Positions 23,350-34,935 of a stretch of DNA of 64,000 nt are shown here, piece after piece. This DNA is from Styela clava (lineage: Eukaryota; Chordata; Ascidiacea; Stolidobranchia; Styelidae). Location: contig NC_135250.1 of NCBI RefSeq assembly GCF_964204865.1, positions 21,939,395 through 22,003,394 on the forward strand, given 5' to 3'. The notes beneath the pieces were generated by a model. It worked only from the letters and a program-made list of their open reading frames with translations. It did no database searches and was not told where the DNA came from. Made by a program: the position numbers and the translations under genes. The stretch's first letter is position 1; each line of letters starts with the position of its first letter.

Positions 23350-24879
23350 TAAAACTCAAAAACTACTTCTAAAACAAAGGACCGCTAAAGTTGGTTAATA
23401 AGCATCAACGGTCCATAGTTGATTAACTGTTCCTAGCATACTCAGTGGTATTCTGCCTTCGAATAACTGATATTCTTTCACCCTTCTGATTGCTCGTTCT
23501 ACGTGGACTCTAAGTGAAGCAATCTTGCTGGACCGCAATGCCTCCTCATATGTGAACCGCCCGTTAAAGTTGAATGGAGGAATATTTAGACCCACACCTT
23601 TCACTTCCAGGAGACTCCTGATGGCAAATCCTTTGTCGCACATTACGGAATCCCCTCTTTCAAGCAAACTCAAAATTCCAGATCTCCGGGTTATTTCACT
23701 GTCTGATATGCTACCGCAAAATAATAAACTGACAAAAGTTATTGGACCATGGGGAGCAATACCCAATAAACATTTTAATGTTGTATGGTTTTTATAAAAT
23801 GAAAAAAACTCACTTTGGAGCATGAGTGAAGATGGCGACTGGCATAACATTTCACAACAGTCAAGGACTATGCGTGTAGATCCATAACCTTGGTTTTTGA
23901 AACACTGTGGCATATTTTCATAAACCTGCTCACGAGTAGGCCAAATTGGGATAGACGCCAAGATAAAAAATAAAGAAAATTGGCTCATGTGATAACTATC
24001 CGAGAGACAGTGGACTGTGATATGCAAAAACATCACTAAGATGGATCTCATCAAAGACCTGTCTCAGACGACACAAAAATAAAAATAGTTCATCAGCCGA
24101 TCGCTTCTTACAAGGGTGGTCTAAAAAATCGCTACTTCCATTATAAACTTTAACACCATAGTGTTAAAGAGTTAGCACAGTCCAACAATATGTGGAAAAA
24201 GTCAATCAATAAACAATAGGAACTAAAGCCAGTATAATATTTAATCATGGAGCTTGACGCCTTGAAACGTTCCATACCGAATTTAGATATTGACAGCTTT
24301 GAAACTCGAGTTTTTAAATTCTCAATTTCTTTTAAAGCTTGCTCAAGTTTTTCTTCAGCTGTTTTCACTACAATGCAGTAGTTGTGATCCACTTGAGTAG
24401 GATTAATGTGATTAAAACTCAGACTGCTGGTCCGACTGCTTGGTACAGTGGCATCATCAGTGGTTCTGAACAAACATAATAAAATTCATTAGCAAAGAAA
24501 TCACATATTCATCCTGGGGAAAGGAAGGATGATAAGACGGCTCAATTATATGATGAACCAGATATCGGTGAAAAGTCATATTGTACCCAAATTACAGCTT
24601 CAAGTATTGAATCCTCTGCATTGCATGTATATGTGTAAATAAAATAATGGCACTGAATTGACTATTGTTATGGCTAGCTGTGAGGCAACTAGCAAAGTTG
24701 AATGATGTGCTTGGTAGTCTAAATTAGTATCTGGCTTTCTATTTTTTTTGTCGGGAATATATGCTAACAATGTAGGCATCATAGAAAACTAAGAACCGAA
24801 TACAGATTCTATTAGCCAGAGCAGGCTATGTCTTATAACTATGTGTTTGCACAATGAAATTGTTTATTTTGTATTGCAC

Positions 24880-24968
24880 TGTTTACCTATTCTTGGCACT
24901 ATTGTGGCCCGCGAACAAAGCAAAAATAATTTTGTGGCCTGCGGAGCCGACAATGTTGGACCACCCTG
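24880..24968. mobile_element. hAT-like terminal fragment inside ISL2EU intron
   Basis: The segment ends in CAATGTTGGACCACCCTG. Read on the minus strand it starts CAGGGTGGTCCAAC, with repeated GGCC(T/C)GCG blocks, typical of hAT ends. It lies in the second intron of the transposase. The opposite end was not found. Confidence 0.45.
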
Positions 24969-25484
24969 ATATTCTAGACTTTTATAGTCTGTCAAAATAT
25001 TTTTTCAAATTGGTTAATTTTAAATTTTGGTTTGATACTAGTATGGTGGTATAGTCTAATTTGAAAAATGATATATTCTGTTTTACCTCAGTCTATTTGG
25101 CAGTGGTCTCTCTGCAATTAACTTTGTCCAACTAAATTTTGATGGAACTGAGTTGTGGTGCAAACGGCGTCGACCAGAAGGCGTCTCATATATGTCTTCC
25201 GGTCTGAAATGGTTGCCACAAACTCGCGTGCTTGGTGTAATCTGTTTTAATAAGTCAAAATAAACTAGCTGATACGAACTGAATAAATAACACCAACTAA
25301 AGTGAAGCTAGGCTTCAAGGAATTAATGTATGCCACCTAATAATAATATAGGTTATCAAGTTTAGCTTGATTCCCATAATCAGTGCACCAGGAAGATATT
25401 GACAAAATAAACACTTATTAGTCTACAGAATCAGAAGAGCCCTAACTAAGATTTGAGAAGAGCAGAAGTTAAATTAATTTAATT

Positions 25485-25542
25485 AAGTGATTCAAGAGTC
25501 TTGCTGCACACTAAGACTCACAGCAAGACTCTTAAATCACTT
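25485..25542. repeat. near-perfect 22-bp hairpin in transposase intron 1
   Basis: Left arm 25485-25506 and right arm 25521-25542 pair at 21 of 22 positions around a 14-base loop. It lies in the intron between the two THAP exons of the ISL2EU transposase. It could be a small foldback, an inverted duplication or a microRNA-like precursor; nothing more can be said from sequence. Confidence 0.85.
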
Positions 25543-26136
25543 GGGATAGTTATCTTTACTCTTGCTACAGCATCCTTGCATTATATGCATACCGATCCGC
25601 CGGCACAAAAGCATAGAAGAAGGATAAGTAGTTAGTTTCGTAGAAACCAAATCATTAGTTAAATTAATTGTTGCCAAAACTGCAAAAGAAAGTCGTGGGC
25701 TGTGCTCACCTTAAATACACTCACATATGGCCTACAACCGCATAGATATAGCCTAATAACTAAAGTAGAAGCGAGAAGAGAAAATCAGGGTCAAAACTAA
25801 AATTAAAACCAAAAGAAAAAAAATATTTGCCACAATATACTGACTTACTTGAAAATGTTTACCAGGATCGCGACGAATACTGTGAATCCACGCTCTCTTC
25901 ATTTTTTCATTTTTGGGGAAAGAGTGGAACGATAAGTCTGGTGAGTAACGGCTATCGCCATTACACAATGTTACGCAGCAATGCAATTTGGAACCACCAG
26001 ACGCACGAGCCGCCATTTCAATCGAAAAGCCCAAACCAGTCCAACGTCGCGGGGAAGCAGAAGACAGTACTTTCCCGCGCATGCCCACATAAAAACAAAA
26101 TGGCGACGCTCAGTGGCGATAATGAATACCCTCCAT

Positions 26137-27376
26137 TTTAATCACCCATCAGTCAATTTATATTCTTGCTTACTGCTTTGATCACACAGCATAAATCCTC
26201 ACACTGCAATTTTTTTATGATCCGAAAATACACATATCTCTTATCAAAATTTACATTCCTTGACAAATCATTACTGTATTGGGTACCTATAAGAACATTT
26301 ACAACTCACTCTTTTTTATGCTGAACAATCGTAGCACAAAGCGGCTCTCTACTAGACTACATCTACTCATGGGTGTTTTTAAGTGAATTTAAAATCTTAC
26401 TGTCAATGTGCTTTCGAGGGCTGAACCGGTCCTAGGGCCTTCCCACTCAATTGATTGTTCTTCTATTTTGTTTTGTAATCTGCATTCTATCAGTTCTGTA
26501 GTCAAGTACCGTATATCGTGTAATATTCCATGTGCACAACTAACTTGAATATTTATAAGTCACTCACTTAATCTTGACGCGAGACAGCGCCGTCAGAACA
26601 CAGAAAAACGCAGGAACTCGCACGATGATTTTCGAAGCAATAATAATCTGTCAGCACCAAGTCAAGCGTGTCGGCGAATTCAACACCGGGACCAAATTTC
26701 CGGAGTTACACGGGGTTGGGTTTAAGGCTTCTTTTCCGTTTATCAATATCATCGTAGAATATTACGGTAGTACTTAAATATGCTTTGGTTGTGACGTCAT
26801 AATTGTTGCATAGTTACTAAACATGATTCGCATCGGTGCATTTGCAGGTATTACTGGAAATTTACCGCACTCAAATTGGGGTGCAAACTGCTGATGTAGA
26901 AAATTGGGATAGCGTAGTAGGATAGTTGTAGGCGCAAATATCAGAACAAACAGTTTCCAGAGTGTGTCAGAGTAGAATATGTGTCATTCTATGAATAATT
27001 ATCTTTCTAACGCTTATGAGTTTTGCGCAATTTAGCCTATGTCAACTCATTTTACTTTTCTCGCTTGTTACAAAGATGGTTGTAATTAGTCGCAATCTCC
27101 TTCAATACATCGTTTTGCAGATCACTAACTCCTTGTGACAACGGAAGAAATATGAAACTACCGACCCAGATTTCCAATTTGTTTGAGCAAGCAAATATTG
27201 TACTACTCGGTTGTAACGTGACAATCAGTAAAAGACGTTGATTTTTGTGCTGAGGCTTCTGTTCGTGTTCACTTATGGAGCTCTAATCCGACTCGCATCC
27301 GTTGGTAGCGAATCAAACCACTGAGTTTCTTTAGGGTGGTTTTGTGGTCTGTATCGGGTATGCCTTTATATGGCAA
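26137..27376. other. non-coding stretch between transposons
   Basis: No gene or repeat boundary recognised. Confidence 0.4.
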
Positions 27377-27912
27377 TTCTATTACGTGAGAAGTAGGCAT
27401 CTGTGGGCCGAATCCACAACCTCAAGCAAATTACCTGTCATTTTTTACCTTCATTTCTTAATCAGGAACAAGCATCAATTTAAATCAGGAAGAGTGTTAA
27501 CTGACCCGTAACATTAATAAAAATCAGATTGATGGTTACAACAATTAATATAGTGTCATTCCCAGTTCCCCTATAAATGTGATTTAAACAAGAATAGCAG
27601 GACAAAATTTGATTGATTTAGCTTACCTTTAAGCGCCGTTATTAAGCTTAGTTTGGAACAGACCTGCGGGCGACTCATATGGTCTTCACGGGCGACTTGG
27701 TGCCCGCGGGCAACGCGTTGGTGACCCCTGATTTAAATGAAGCCATATATACATTTTTTAAAATGTTACAAGCGTTACGAAAAGCATTATATACGATATT
27801 TTGTTTCAGATACATAATTGCGAGTAGAAATTCTTCACTGCCTGGCGAAAACGAGTTGAATTTGTCTTCCGGTATGAATAAGGTTGCCGACCCCAACTCT
27901 AAACAGTAGACC
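27377..27912. mobile_element. hAT-like element fragment, copy interrupted by a nested insertion
   Basis: Partner of 16312-16600 on both sides of the insertion at 27486-27730. On the minus strand it begins GTTTAGAGTTGGGGTCGGCA, a hAT-like end. Confidence 0.7.
27486..27730. mobile_element. 245-bp hAT-type MITE nested in an older repeat, TSD ATTTAAAT
   Basis: ATTTAAAT at 27478-27485 is repeated exactly at 27731-27738, and the sequence on either side is continuous in the related copy at 16312-16600. The right end, read inverted, is CAGGGGTCACCAACGCGT, a hAT terminus. The left end starts CAGG but is otherwise diverged. Confidence 0.8.
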
Positions 27913-28052
27913 ACTTAGTTGTTTACTTTATACTGTCATGACGTACCGTTTATTCTGTTTCCAACAATAAATTTATGCTTATGAATGTTTAAGATATCAG
28001 AAAGTCCTTGTATTACCTTCCAAGCAAAGGAACGCAGTTAAACCTGTTAGAA

Positions 28053-29952
28053 CAGGGGTCACCAAACTTTTTGGATCGCGGTCCGGGTATGACTCCAACT
28101 GTGTTGAAACGGGCCGGATGAATATTTTTGTCAATGCAATACAATAAATTCACAAAAGTTGGGAAATCCATTCAGTTTATTCAACAATAATATATATTCT
28201 ACATTTCTGAAGACTTGAATATTAAATTCTATCTATATCGCAGAATATAGATCGAGAACATCCCAGGAAAACAAATATACAAGATTTCTAGATCTAGACA
28301 ACTATCCGGATATTAGCTGTTATCAAAACGTTGCTGTCATGAATTATGAATGTTACAAAATTCGCTTTTTTGCGCCAAAAATGTACGCATCACGTTTGCT
28401 TAGTTACGCCGTGTTGGAATACCGCTCATAAAAACGACTACGGACTGCCTGCTGTAGCTTGGAATTTCATGAAATTTTGACATAATTTAGATAAAATAAA
28501 CAACTATTATCTGGATTTGATTTTTTTCATCAGCGCATAAATTTTCTAACATTCGACGCTTTTAAAAATTATGCTCCAGTTATATGTAGTGAAAATCAAT
28601 GATAGTATACCGACGATCGCCTGTAATTGCGCCTTCAACAACGAACTCACTAAATGCAAGCTACCTTTTCTCGTATTGAAGTAAGATTGTGACGTCGCAG
28701 TAACATAATTTTTGGATGACGTGGCAAGGTGGGGCTAGAATATGCTAATTGTAACACCGCGCCCACAAGAAGTACCTTTGGGAGTATACGGTTCTTTATC
28801 TACTGAAATGGCGAAGCAATTGTTCTAGCAAATAAAACAACAATAACAACATGAAAAAGAATTCCAGTTATACGTAGTGCAAATTAATGATATTTTCAAT
28901 GGACACCAATAAATTTATATGGATGTGTGTATTTCTTTCCTAACTTGATACTTACCAATTTTCAGGAAGTTTGTACAATCAGAGCATCGTTAATTATTAC
29001 CCACAATGAACCATTGTCAAACTATCATGCACAACTTTAGCGTTTATTTGAGACGATCTTTCGGCGGTGTCAATGACCGTTGCCAAAATAAAATCCTGAA
29101 ATAGTCTCAATATTTCATATATGGGAAATATTAGTGATTGATATGTGTTCTTTTTTCATATTTATTAGAGTTCTTATCAAAAAGTATTACAATTATTATG
29201 GAAAAAAGTGGCCTGTCGGGCGGTACTAAAATTCCGATATTTCTTGACCGTTTTTTATAAACTTGGTATGGTTTTTTATTTTCACTCAGATCTATCCACT
29301 GGCGCAGTTTTTATTTAAATCGGATGAACGTCAATATTTTGGAAACATACCCACATGAATATCCGCATTTAGACACAACAAAAGTTAGTGTGACTTGTTA
29401 AATTGGAGCAGTACGCGAGGAATTACAGTACTGTTAGCGCAAAATGCACATTGGACGTTTATTTTAGCACAAGAAACGTGAACTGTTTCGTAGAAATCAC
29501 GCGCCACGAGTGTACAAGTACATCTTTTGCAGAAAACGTTGCGTACCGGTAGAGAATTTAGCCTATTTTGTCACTGCTATATTTTTAGACTAATTTTTCA
29601 TTACTACTATTGAAACTACAACTCCTAAGGAGGCAAATGATAATTGACTTATTTGATTCATACTTAAATTTCCGATACACAATTAAAAACTAACGAATAG
29701 CATTCAAAGTCGCAAAAACGAAATATTGTTTACAACCACGACTGAAAATCTGTCAAGATGACAATAGTGTCTGAGCGGATGCGAAAAGGCCTATTATTAC
29801 GTCACTTTTTTGCAACGTGCTGATCGGCCAATGTTACGAAATAAACACGGAAGACGATGCTCGGGAAAATACCCTTTGAAAAAAATTTAGCCATTTTTGC
29901 GTGTTATTGCGGGCCGGATAAAATGACGCGGGCCGTAGTTTGGTGACCCCTG
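28053..29952. mobile_element. 1.9-kb non-autonomous hAT element, TSD TGTTAGAA
   Basis: CAGGGGTCACCAAACT at 28053-28068 is matched by its perfect reverse complement ending at 29952. Flanks 28045-28052 and 29953-29960 are both TGTTAGAA, an exact 8-bp target duplication. GGCC-rich subterminal blocks (CGGTCCGGG and GGGCCGGA on the left, CGGGCCGGAT on the right) are typical of the superfamily. No transposase-like coding region is visible inside. Confidence 0.92.
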
Positions 29953-29960
29953 TGTTAGAA

Positions 29961-31544
29961 TTACAGCGAATGTTATAGAAGAAATTCTGCAAACTGTTAC
30001 AACAGCATTTTGCGTACACGAAAGAGTGACACTGATAATATTTGATGAGACGAAGATCAAGAATATGTCGTTTACAAAATGACAATCGTCAATAACAACT
30101 TCAACTTAACTATTGGCGTTTCATGAAAAATCGTATAAAAACAGGTGACCCTTGGTGGGTGTCGTTGACTACGGTGACGAAAAACTAACCAGCTTAGTTT
30201 TAGATACTAACGCAGTTGCAAGCCAAGTACTAGCATTTTTTCTCAGAGGTTTGAGAAGCAGCGTATAAATCTTGGTTCAGGCTCATAACAAAACCTTAGA
30301 AACTTTTTCAAATAATTCATTGCCGTCTAATCGCATATTACCCAACTATTGGAATTAATTCAGATGGATTGTTTGTGCTATTGTTGAGAGTTCTTCAGCA
30401 GTTACTAATATTGACCGGTATTACAATAATTGGAGTAGTAGGTAAGTCAACAATAGTTATTAAGGTGCGTGGTTGTATGTCGACTATAGGGTTGGGCATT
30501 TCGAATCGAATAGTAAATTATTCGAATCTGCTCAGGTAACAAATTTAAATCGCCGCCATCTTGTTTTTGTCCGCCGAAGTTTGACGTGAATCCTGTTTGT
30601 TTTTCAATAAAGCCAGCTATTTAAAATGCCAATCTGGCATATGACTCTTTTCTTCGTAGTAAGTTGTTATTGCTAAGACATGTTATTTATTGTGTGTGAG
30701 TGTTCAGTAACATATATTCGATTTTGAAATCATCAGGTATTCGAAAATGCCCAGGCCAGTCGACTATCTTCATTGGGCCTAGAATCTAGATTATACGACA
30801 CCGAGAAGATATAGCCTAAAACTCGTGTCAAACTAAGGCGTTGCCAGTGAAGTTTCACAACACATTTTTACTCAATGATTTTTGGGTTGCAGGGGACGGA
30901 CGGTCTTCCGGCTAACAGAAAATGCTTCTCAAATTTATGTCAAGCTGAGAACAGGGTATCGAAATATAGAATGAAAAATCCCCGCGATGTGAAAAGTAAC
31001 TCTTTGTTAATGTAGCATTATGATATCGCTATTTATAATGTTATTCTTTTATATCAAGGTACATATATTTTATGAATAATCCTCCGCATTCGATTAAAAC
31101 GTCAGAAATAATATCATGCTCTGGCAGCACAGGTTGTTTTTTTGCCAAAATGAGAAGAATATATATATAACAATTTTTCGACTTGTTCCACTATAAGTCG
31201 TTTTCATACAGGTCTCATCTTCATCCGTTGGATCAGAAATGTGTAAAAGGGGATACAAGTCTTCATCGGAGTTGGTATTTAATACAAATTATTGGTTCGA
31301 TCTGATGAATACGGGTAACCGTGACCACTGGAAAGAAAAAAAAGAACATTCAGCGCCGTAAAGGATCCCAACGACACACTGTTGAAGTGGCTCATATCAG
31401 ATTTTTTTGGTAAGTTTAAATGTCGCGCGGGCCAAAACATTCATTGACATTTTTGTGATGAATGCAGAAATGACAATACACAAATATTCTATATTAAACA
31501 TGGTCTTGACGCTTTTCCTAAAATCACAATTTTATACAAGGTGT
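29961..31544. other. non-coding stretch with possible hAT-like end
   Basis: No gene recognised. Near 30486 AGGGTTGGGCATTTCGAATC resembles a MITE terminus; an inverted match (GCCCAACCCTA) occurs near 45350. Confidence 0.35.
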
Positions 31545-32088
31545 TTACTTAATAGAAGATATAATCATTTGGTGACAACGCGCCGAAAGCAGGCCAGATT
31601 TTGCTGAAACAATGCTACTTACAAAGAGTACTGAAGAGGGTTTGCTTTCAACATCAGTCGCCATAGAGTCACTGGTCAAAAATTGTTTAAATGTATATAA
31701 AGCCCCTATAACACCACCAGACGTTATAACCAGGGTTAGAGTTTCTTTTTTCAGAAATGTGTTACACATAATTGATATTTCAGATTGTTTGGATTCATAG
31801 TTCGGTCACCAAGGGTGCATTGGTCGAAGGAGCAACGATCCTGCAGTGGTGGATTTTGGCTACAATGCCATACAGTCCCACAGGAGTTTGTAATCCCTCA
31901 CCTTGCTTGAATTTTACTATGAAGATGAAACTCCATTTCAAATTGGGCAAAGTATTGCAAATAAACTTCTTCGATCTGTACTTCTCCACTCTTTTCCCGC
32001 TGGAGACTGACTAAGCAAATTTTTACCACTTTTACACCCGCTGCTAAGCATTTTAGCATAACCGAAATTTGTGGTGGTTATATATAAC

Positions 32089-32243
32089 CAGTAGTGGGAT
32101 TCAGCCGGTTCGCACCGGTTCTATAGAATTTTATGAGATCAGCGAACCGGTTAGCATCACATGACTTTTTGCAAAAGAACCGGCTGAAAATATGACATTT
32201 GTATGATGGAACCGGCTGACAAAAAGTTTGAATCCCACCACTG
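32089..32243. mobile_element. 155-bp hAT MITE, TSD TATATAAC
   Basis: Starts CAGTAGTGGGATTCAGCCGG and ends, read inverted, CAGTGGTGGGATTCAAA. Both flanks (32081-32088 and 32244-32251) are TATATAAC. Internally it has repeated AACCGG motifs. It interrupts the decayed reverse-strand coding remnant. Confidence 0.9.
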
Positions 32244-32534
32244 TATATAACTTACATATCTTTTCAATAGCTCGTACTGCTGCATTGACTTCATCAGTCT
32301 CAGAAGAATTCACTAAATACGAGAAGTCAATATTTTCCGAATTGGTACGACATTTGATCTTGTCGCAAAACATTCATTCACTTCTTTCTGGACATTAATT
32401 AAAAAATTAACAATTGTTGGACTTGCAGCCCATTGCTCTCTATCTTGGCACTTGTAAGTGCCAGGAAGCTGTCCTGTTGCCAACTTTTTAATGAAGTTCC
32501 TGAAATTTGTAACATCATTTAAATATACTAAAAA

Positions 32535-32818
32535 TAGTTTTTACCATATATACGCAATAGCGTTTGATTCGAACAACTGAAAAAAAGGGTAATTTTCACA
32601 ATAAAAATGGGCATAGAACCGTGGAATATGTAATGTAGTGAACAAGATTTAATCGAATTTAGAGACGAACCAACTGAGACATACAAACATTCAACATAGT
32701 TTTTACCATATATACGCAATAGCGTTTGATTCGAACAACTGAAAAAAAGGGTAATTTTCACAATAAAAATGGGCATAGAACCGTGGAATATGTAATGTAG
32801 TGAACAAGATTTAATCGA
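32535..32818. repeat. 162-bp tandem duplication (1.75 copies)
   Basis: TAGTTTTTACCATATATACG and about 120 following bases at 32535 recur essentially unchanged at 32697; the second copy stops after ATTTAATCGA. Confidence 0.95.
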
Positions 32819-33470
32819 TCGGAGGTATTATGACCTAGTCTTAGATATTCATAATTGTTTTGAACTATTATTAAATTTGTATTGGTACTATCAAATGATA
32901 TACACATGTAATAAATACTACTAGGTTCATACCTTTCTAATGCATTTTTAGTTTTGTAAAGTTTCCTCAGAGTAAAACCGGCTATGCATGATATGGTATA
33001 TTCTAGAGACTTCAATACATTATTTGGTTTTTCCTTTCCCAACTGTGGAATCCTTGTAAGTATTGACTGGAATTCAAATAAAATATATGCTATTTGAAGC
33101 TTTCTAGTAAATGAGGACGTGATAAATAATAGGATTAAAATCCTATGCATGGAAAATTAAATATTACCAAACGTTGTCTCACATTGTGCTTTCCTTGTAG
33201 TTGTGTCGCATAATCTTTTTGAAAAAGCGATGAAATACCTGTAGTTTGTTAGATCCAAAGTTATTATCCAAAATATAAAGAAGATCATGAATAAATTTTA
33301 AAAGGAGCAAGTGTAACCACAATTTTCAGACGACTTTTCGAATCTTTTAATAACATCAAATTCAAGTAATGAAGTGAGATTATGAGACTTTCTTTTATGC
33401 AACGTCAGACCACGTGAAGTATGAAACATATGTCCAATTGTCCAGTAATTTCGCAGAGCTTCATCTCAAC

Positions 33471-34139
33471 AGCTGTGATCTCTTTAAATAAACAATGCAG
33501 TAATAGTATTTATAATCAGAGGTATAGACATTATAGGGGTCGGCATGGCAGTAATGCAAGTATATCTCTGGATCAAAAACTTGAGAAATGTATGTTCAAA
33601 CTTACATGCATGTTCATGTAACATCATCTGCACAATGAATACAAAAACCAAAGATTGAAATCCTTGCAGGAGATCTTGAAATTAATAATGTCTTTAATTA
33701 AGGAAAATTACCATCACTGATACCGTACTCACCTCATCAAAAACCAGGCACATTTGTCCAAAATTGGGTCCGACATGATGTTTTTCTACTAATTACTCCT
33801 GTAATATCTTTTTTTATTACGTCCGGGAAACTGTGATTCTCAATAGGTGACTATATGTTCAAAAATTTAGATTTTAATACGTTTATATAACCCAAAAATA
33901 TTAGGTCTTACTGAAATTATACTATACGGTACTTACCGATAGCTTACTTGGTTCAGTAGACAGAAAATCCAAGCAGGCGACAACGCTGTGCCGTACAACC
34001 ACGCGCCGCTCACAGTAATGGTACCTAATTTTAGACTAGTCTATCGCAGCTTTCCGGGGACTAATTTTTGATTATTGCAGGAGATAATGACAATTAATCT
34101 TAATTTACAACTAAGTCTAGGTAACATAACTGAAAACGG
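33471..34139. other. non-coding stretch
   Basis: Nothing recognised. Confidence 0.4.
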
Positions 34140-34340
34140 ACAAATAACACGCGAAACGAGGCAATGTTCACAGCCATGCTTGAATAGGAGTGAGAGTGCA
34201 TAATTACTCTGCATGGGTTCGCAGGTTCGAATCCCATGCAGGGGTGGTTAGCGGGTACTCTTAGCGGCTGCGAAAATTACAACTGTTACGTCATCGTTGA
34301 CTTTTTACTGATTGGTCATTGTTACGAAAATAAACAAAGA
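34140..34340 (+). repeat. dispersed repeat carrying a tRNA-like (SINE-like) segment
   Basis: The outer parts match 11605-11780. Between them, 34186-34257 contains GGTTCGAATCC at 34224-34234, a perfect RNA polymerase III B-box, within GCATGGGTTCGCAGGTTCGA. The T-arm pairing is imperfect and no full cloverleaf is seen, so this is tRNA-derived repeat sequence rather than a tRNA gene. Confidence 0.55.
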
Positions 34341-34355
34341 ATTCGATGCTCGGGC

Positions 34356-34507
34356 TCCATTTAGCTTTTTTCCCAGCACATCTTGCTTAAAAGGCCTTAT
34401 TTGAGACCGTACGTAAAATTCGATCGCTTCATCCATTTAGCTTTTTTCCCAGCACAGCTTGCTTAAAAGGCCTTATTTGAGACCGTACGTAAAATTCGAT
34501 CGCTTCA
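34356..34507. repeat. 76-bp tandem duplication
   Basis: CCATTTAGCTTTTTTCCCAG begins two copies 76 bp apart that differ at about one base. Confidence 0.95.
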
Positions 34508-34879
34508 CGTTCTGTGCTTTACTAATTCATGTTTTCCATCAAGATGTCTTCTCAATTTACTGGAGTGGAGACCACAAACTGATTTGATATTTTTAGCCAC
34601 CCAGAAGGCCATGAAAAACGTGGATCTTCTATCAAGTTAAAACTAAACTATGGATATTCTTGACTGTGCCGGTACTTTCTAGCTGCTATTTTCTTTGCTG
34701 ATGTGGCTTTGCAACCACTTCCTTCGCTAACCATTACTGCATGCTTATCCATTTTTGTAATTTGTATTCCAATTTCTAAACCCACAGAATAAACAGTGAC
34801 GCGAGATTTCATTTTCTTGATTATTATGTGATATATATTGTTCACCTTGGATATTGTGTAACACTGTCAGTTATTTCGT

Positions 34880-34935
34880 AAAAAATTCGCGGCACACTTT
34901 CAAGACCTTGGCCACACACAGTTTGAGAAACCCTG
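34880..34935. mobile_element. solo hAT-like end
   Basis: Read on the minus strand from 34935 it starts CAGGGTTTCTCAAACTG and continues with a GTGCCGCGAA block, typical of hAT ends. No matching opposite end was found. Confidence 0.45.

Larger units (their letters stand above)
23350..26016 (-). pseudogene. THAP-DDE transposase of ISL2EU element, three exons, frameshifted
   Basis: On the minus strand, exon 1 (26016-25849) starts MAARASGGSK and encodes the front of a THAP zinc finger (CCVTLC ... FHSFPKNEKMKRAW). It ends at a GTAAGT donor. Exon 2 (25241-25087) completes the finger with VCGNHFRPEDIYETPSGRRR. Exon 3 starts at 24465 with matching phase and contains a coiled coil (EEKLEQALKEIENLKTRV). 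After frameshifts near 24150 and 24020 it reaches the DDE domain: PTREQVYENMP, VLDCCEM, GSISDSEITRRSGIL, CDKGF and HVERAIRRVKE. A TGA sits at a position usually tryptophan near 24000, and a one-base loss near 23397 shifts the last residues. The catalytic block 23395-23960 is otherwise open. Confidence 0.8.
21043..26134. mobile_element. ISL2EU-type DNA transposon (about 5.1 kb)
   Basis: GGAGGGTATTCA at 21043-21054 is repeated in inverted orientation ending at 26134, and both ends are flanked by AT (21041-21042 and 26135-26136), a candidate two-base target duplication. Inside lie two converging genes: a SWIM-finger plus YqaJ nuclease gene on the plus strand and a THAP plus DDE_Tnp_4-like transposase on the minus strand. 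That pairing of transposase with YqaJ is the known hallmark of the ISL2EU superfamily, as I recall it. Both coding frames carry frameshifts, so the copy looks inactive. Confidence 0.8.
31545..33470 (-). pseudogene. decayed reverse-strand coding remnant, transposase-like, family not identified
   Basis: On the minus strand several coding-like pieces follow one another: about 33470-33310 (EALRNYWTIGHMFHTSRGLT), 33080-32930 (NNVLKSLEYTISCIAGFTLR), 32530-32385 (LATGQLPGTYKCQDREQWAA) and 32350-32260 (FSYLVNSSETDEVNAAVRAI). They are separated by stops, a tandem duplication and a MITE. The IAGF(T/V)LRKL wording recalls C-terminal parts of P-element/THAP9-like transposases, but the match is weak and the family is left open. 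Confidence 0.35.

Noticed and set aside
34186..34257. possible tRNA gene
   Set aside because: Only the B-box region fits; no acceptor stem or cloverleaf can be drawn, and it lies inside a dispersed repeat.
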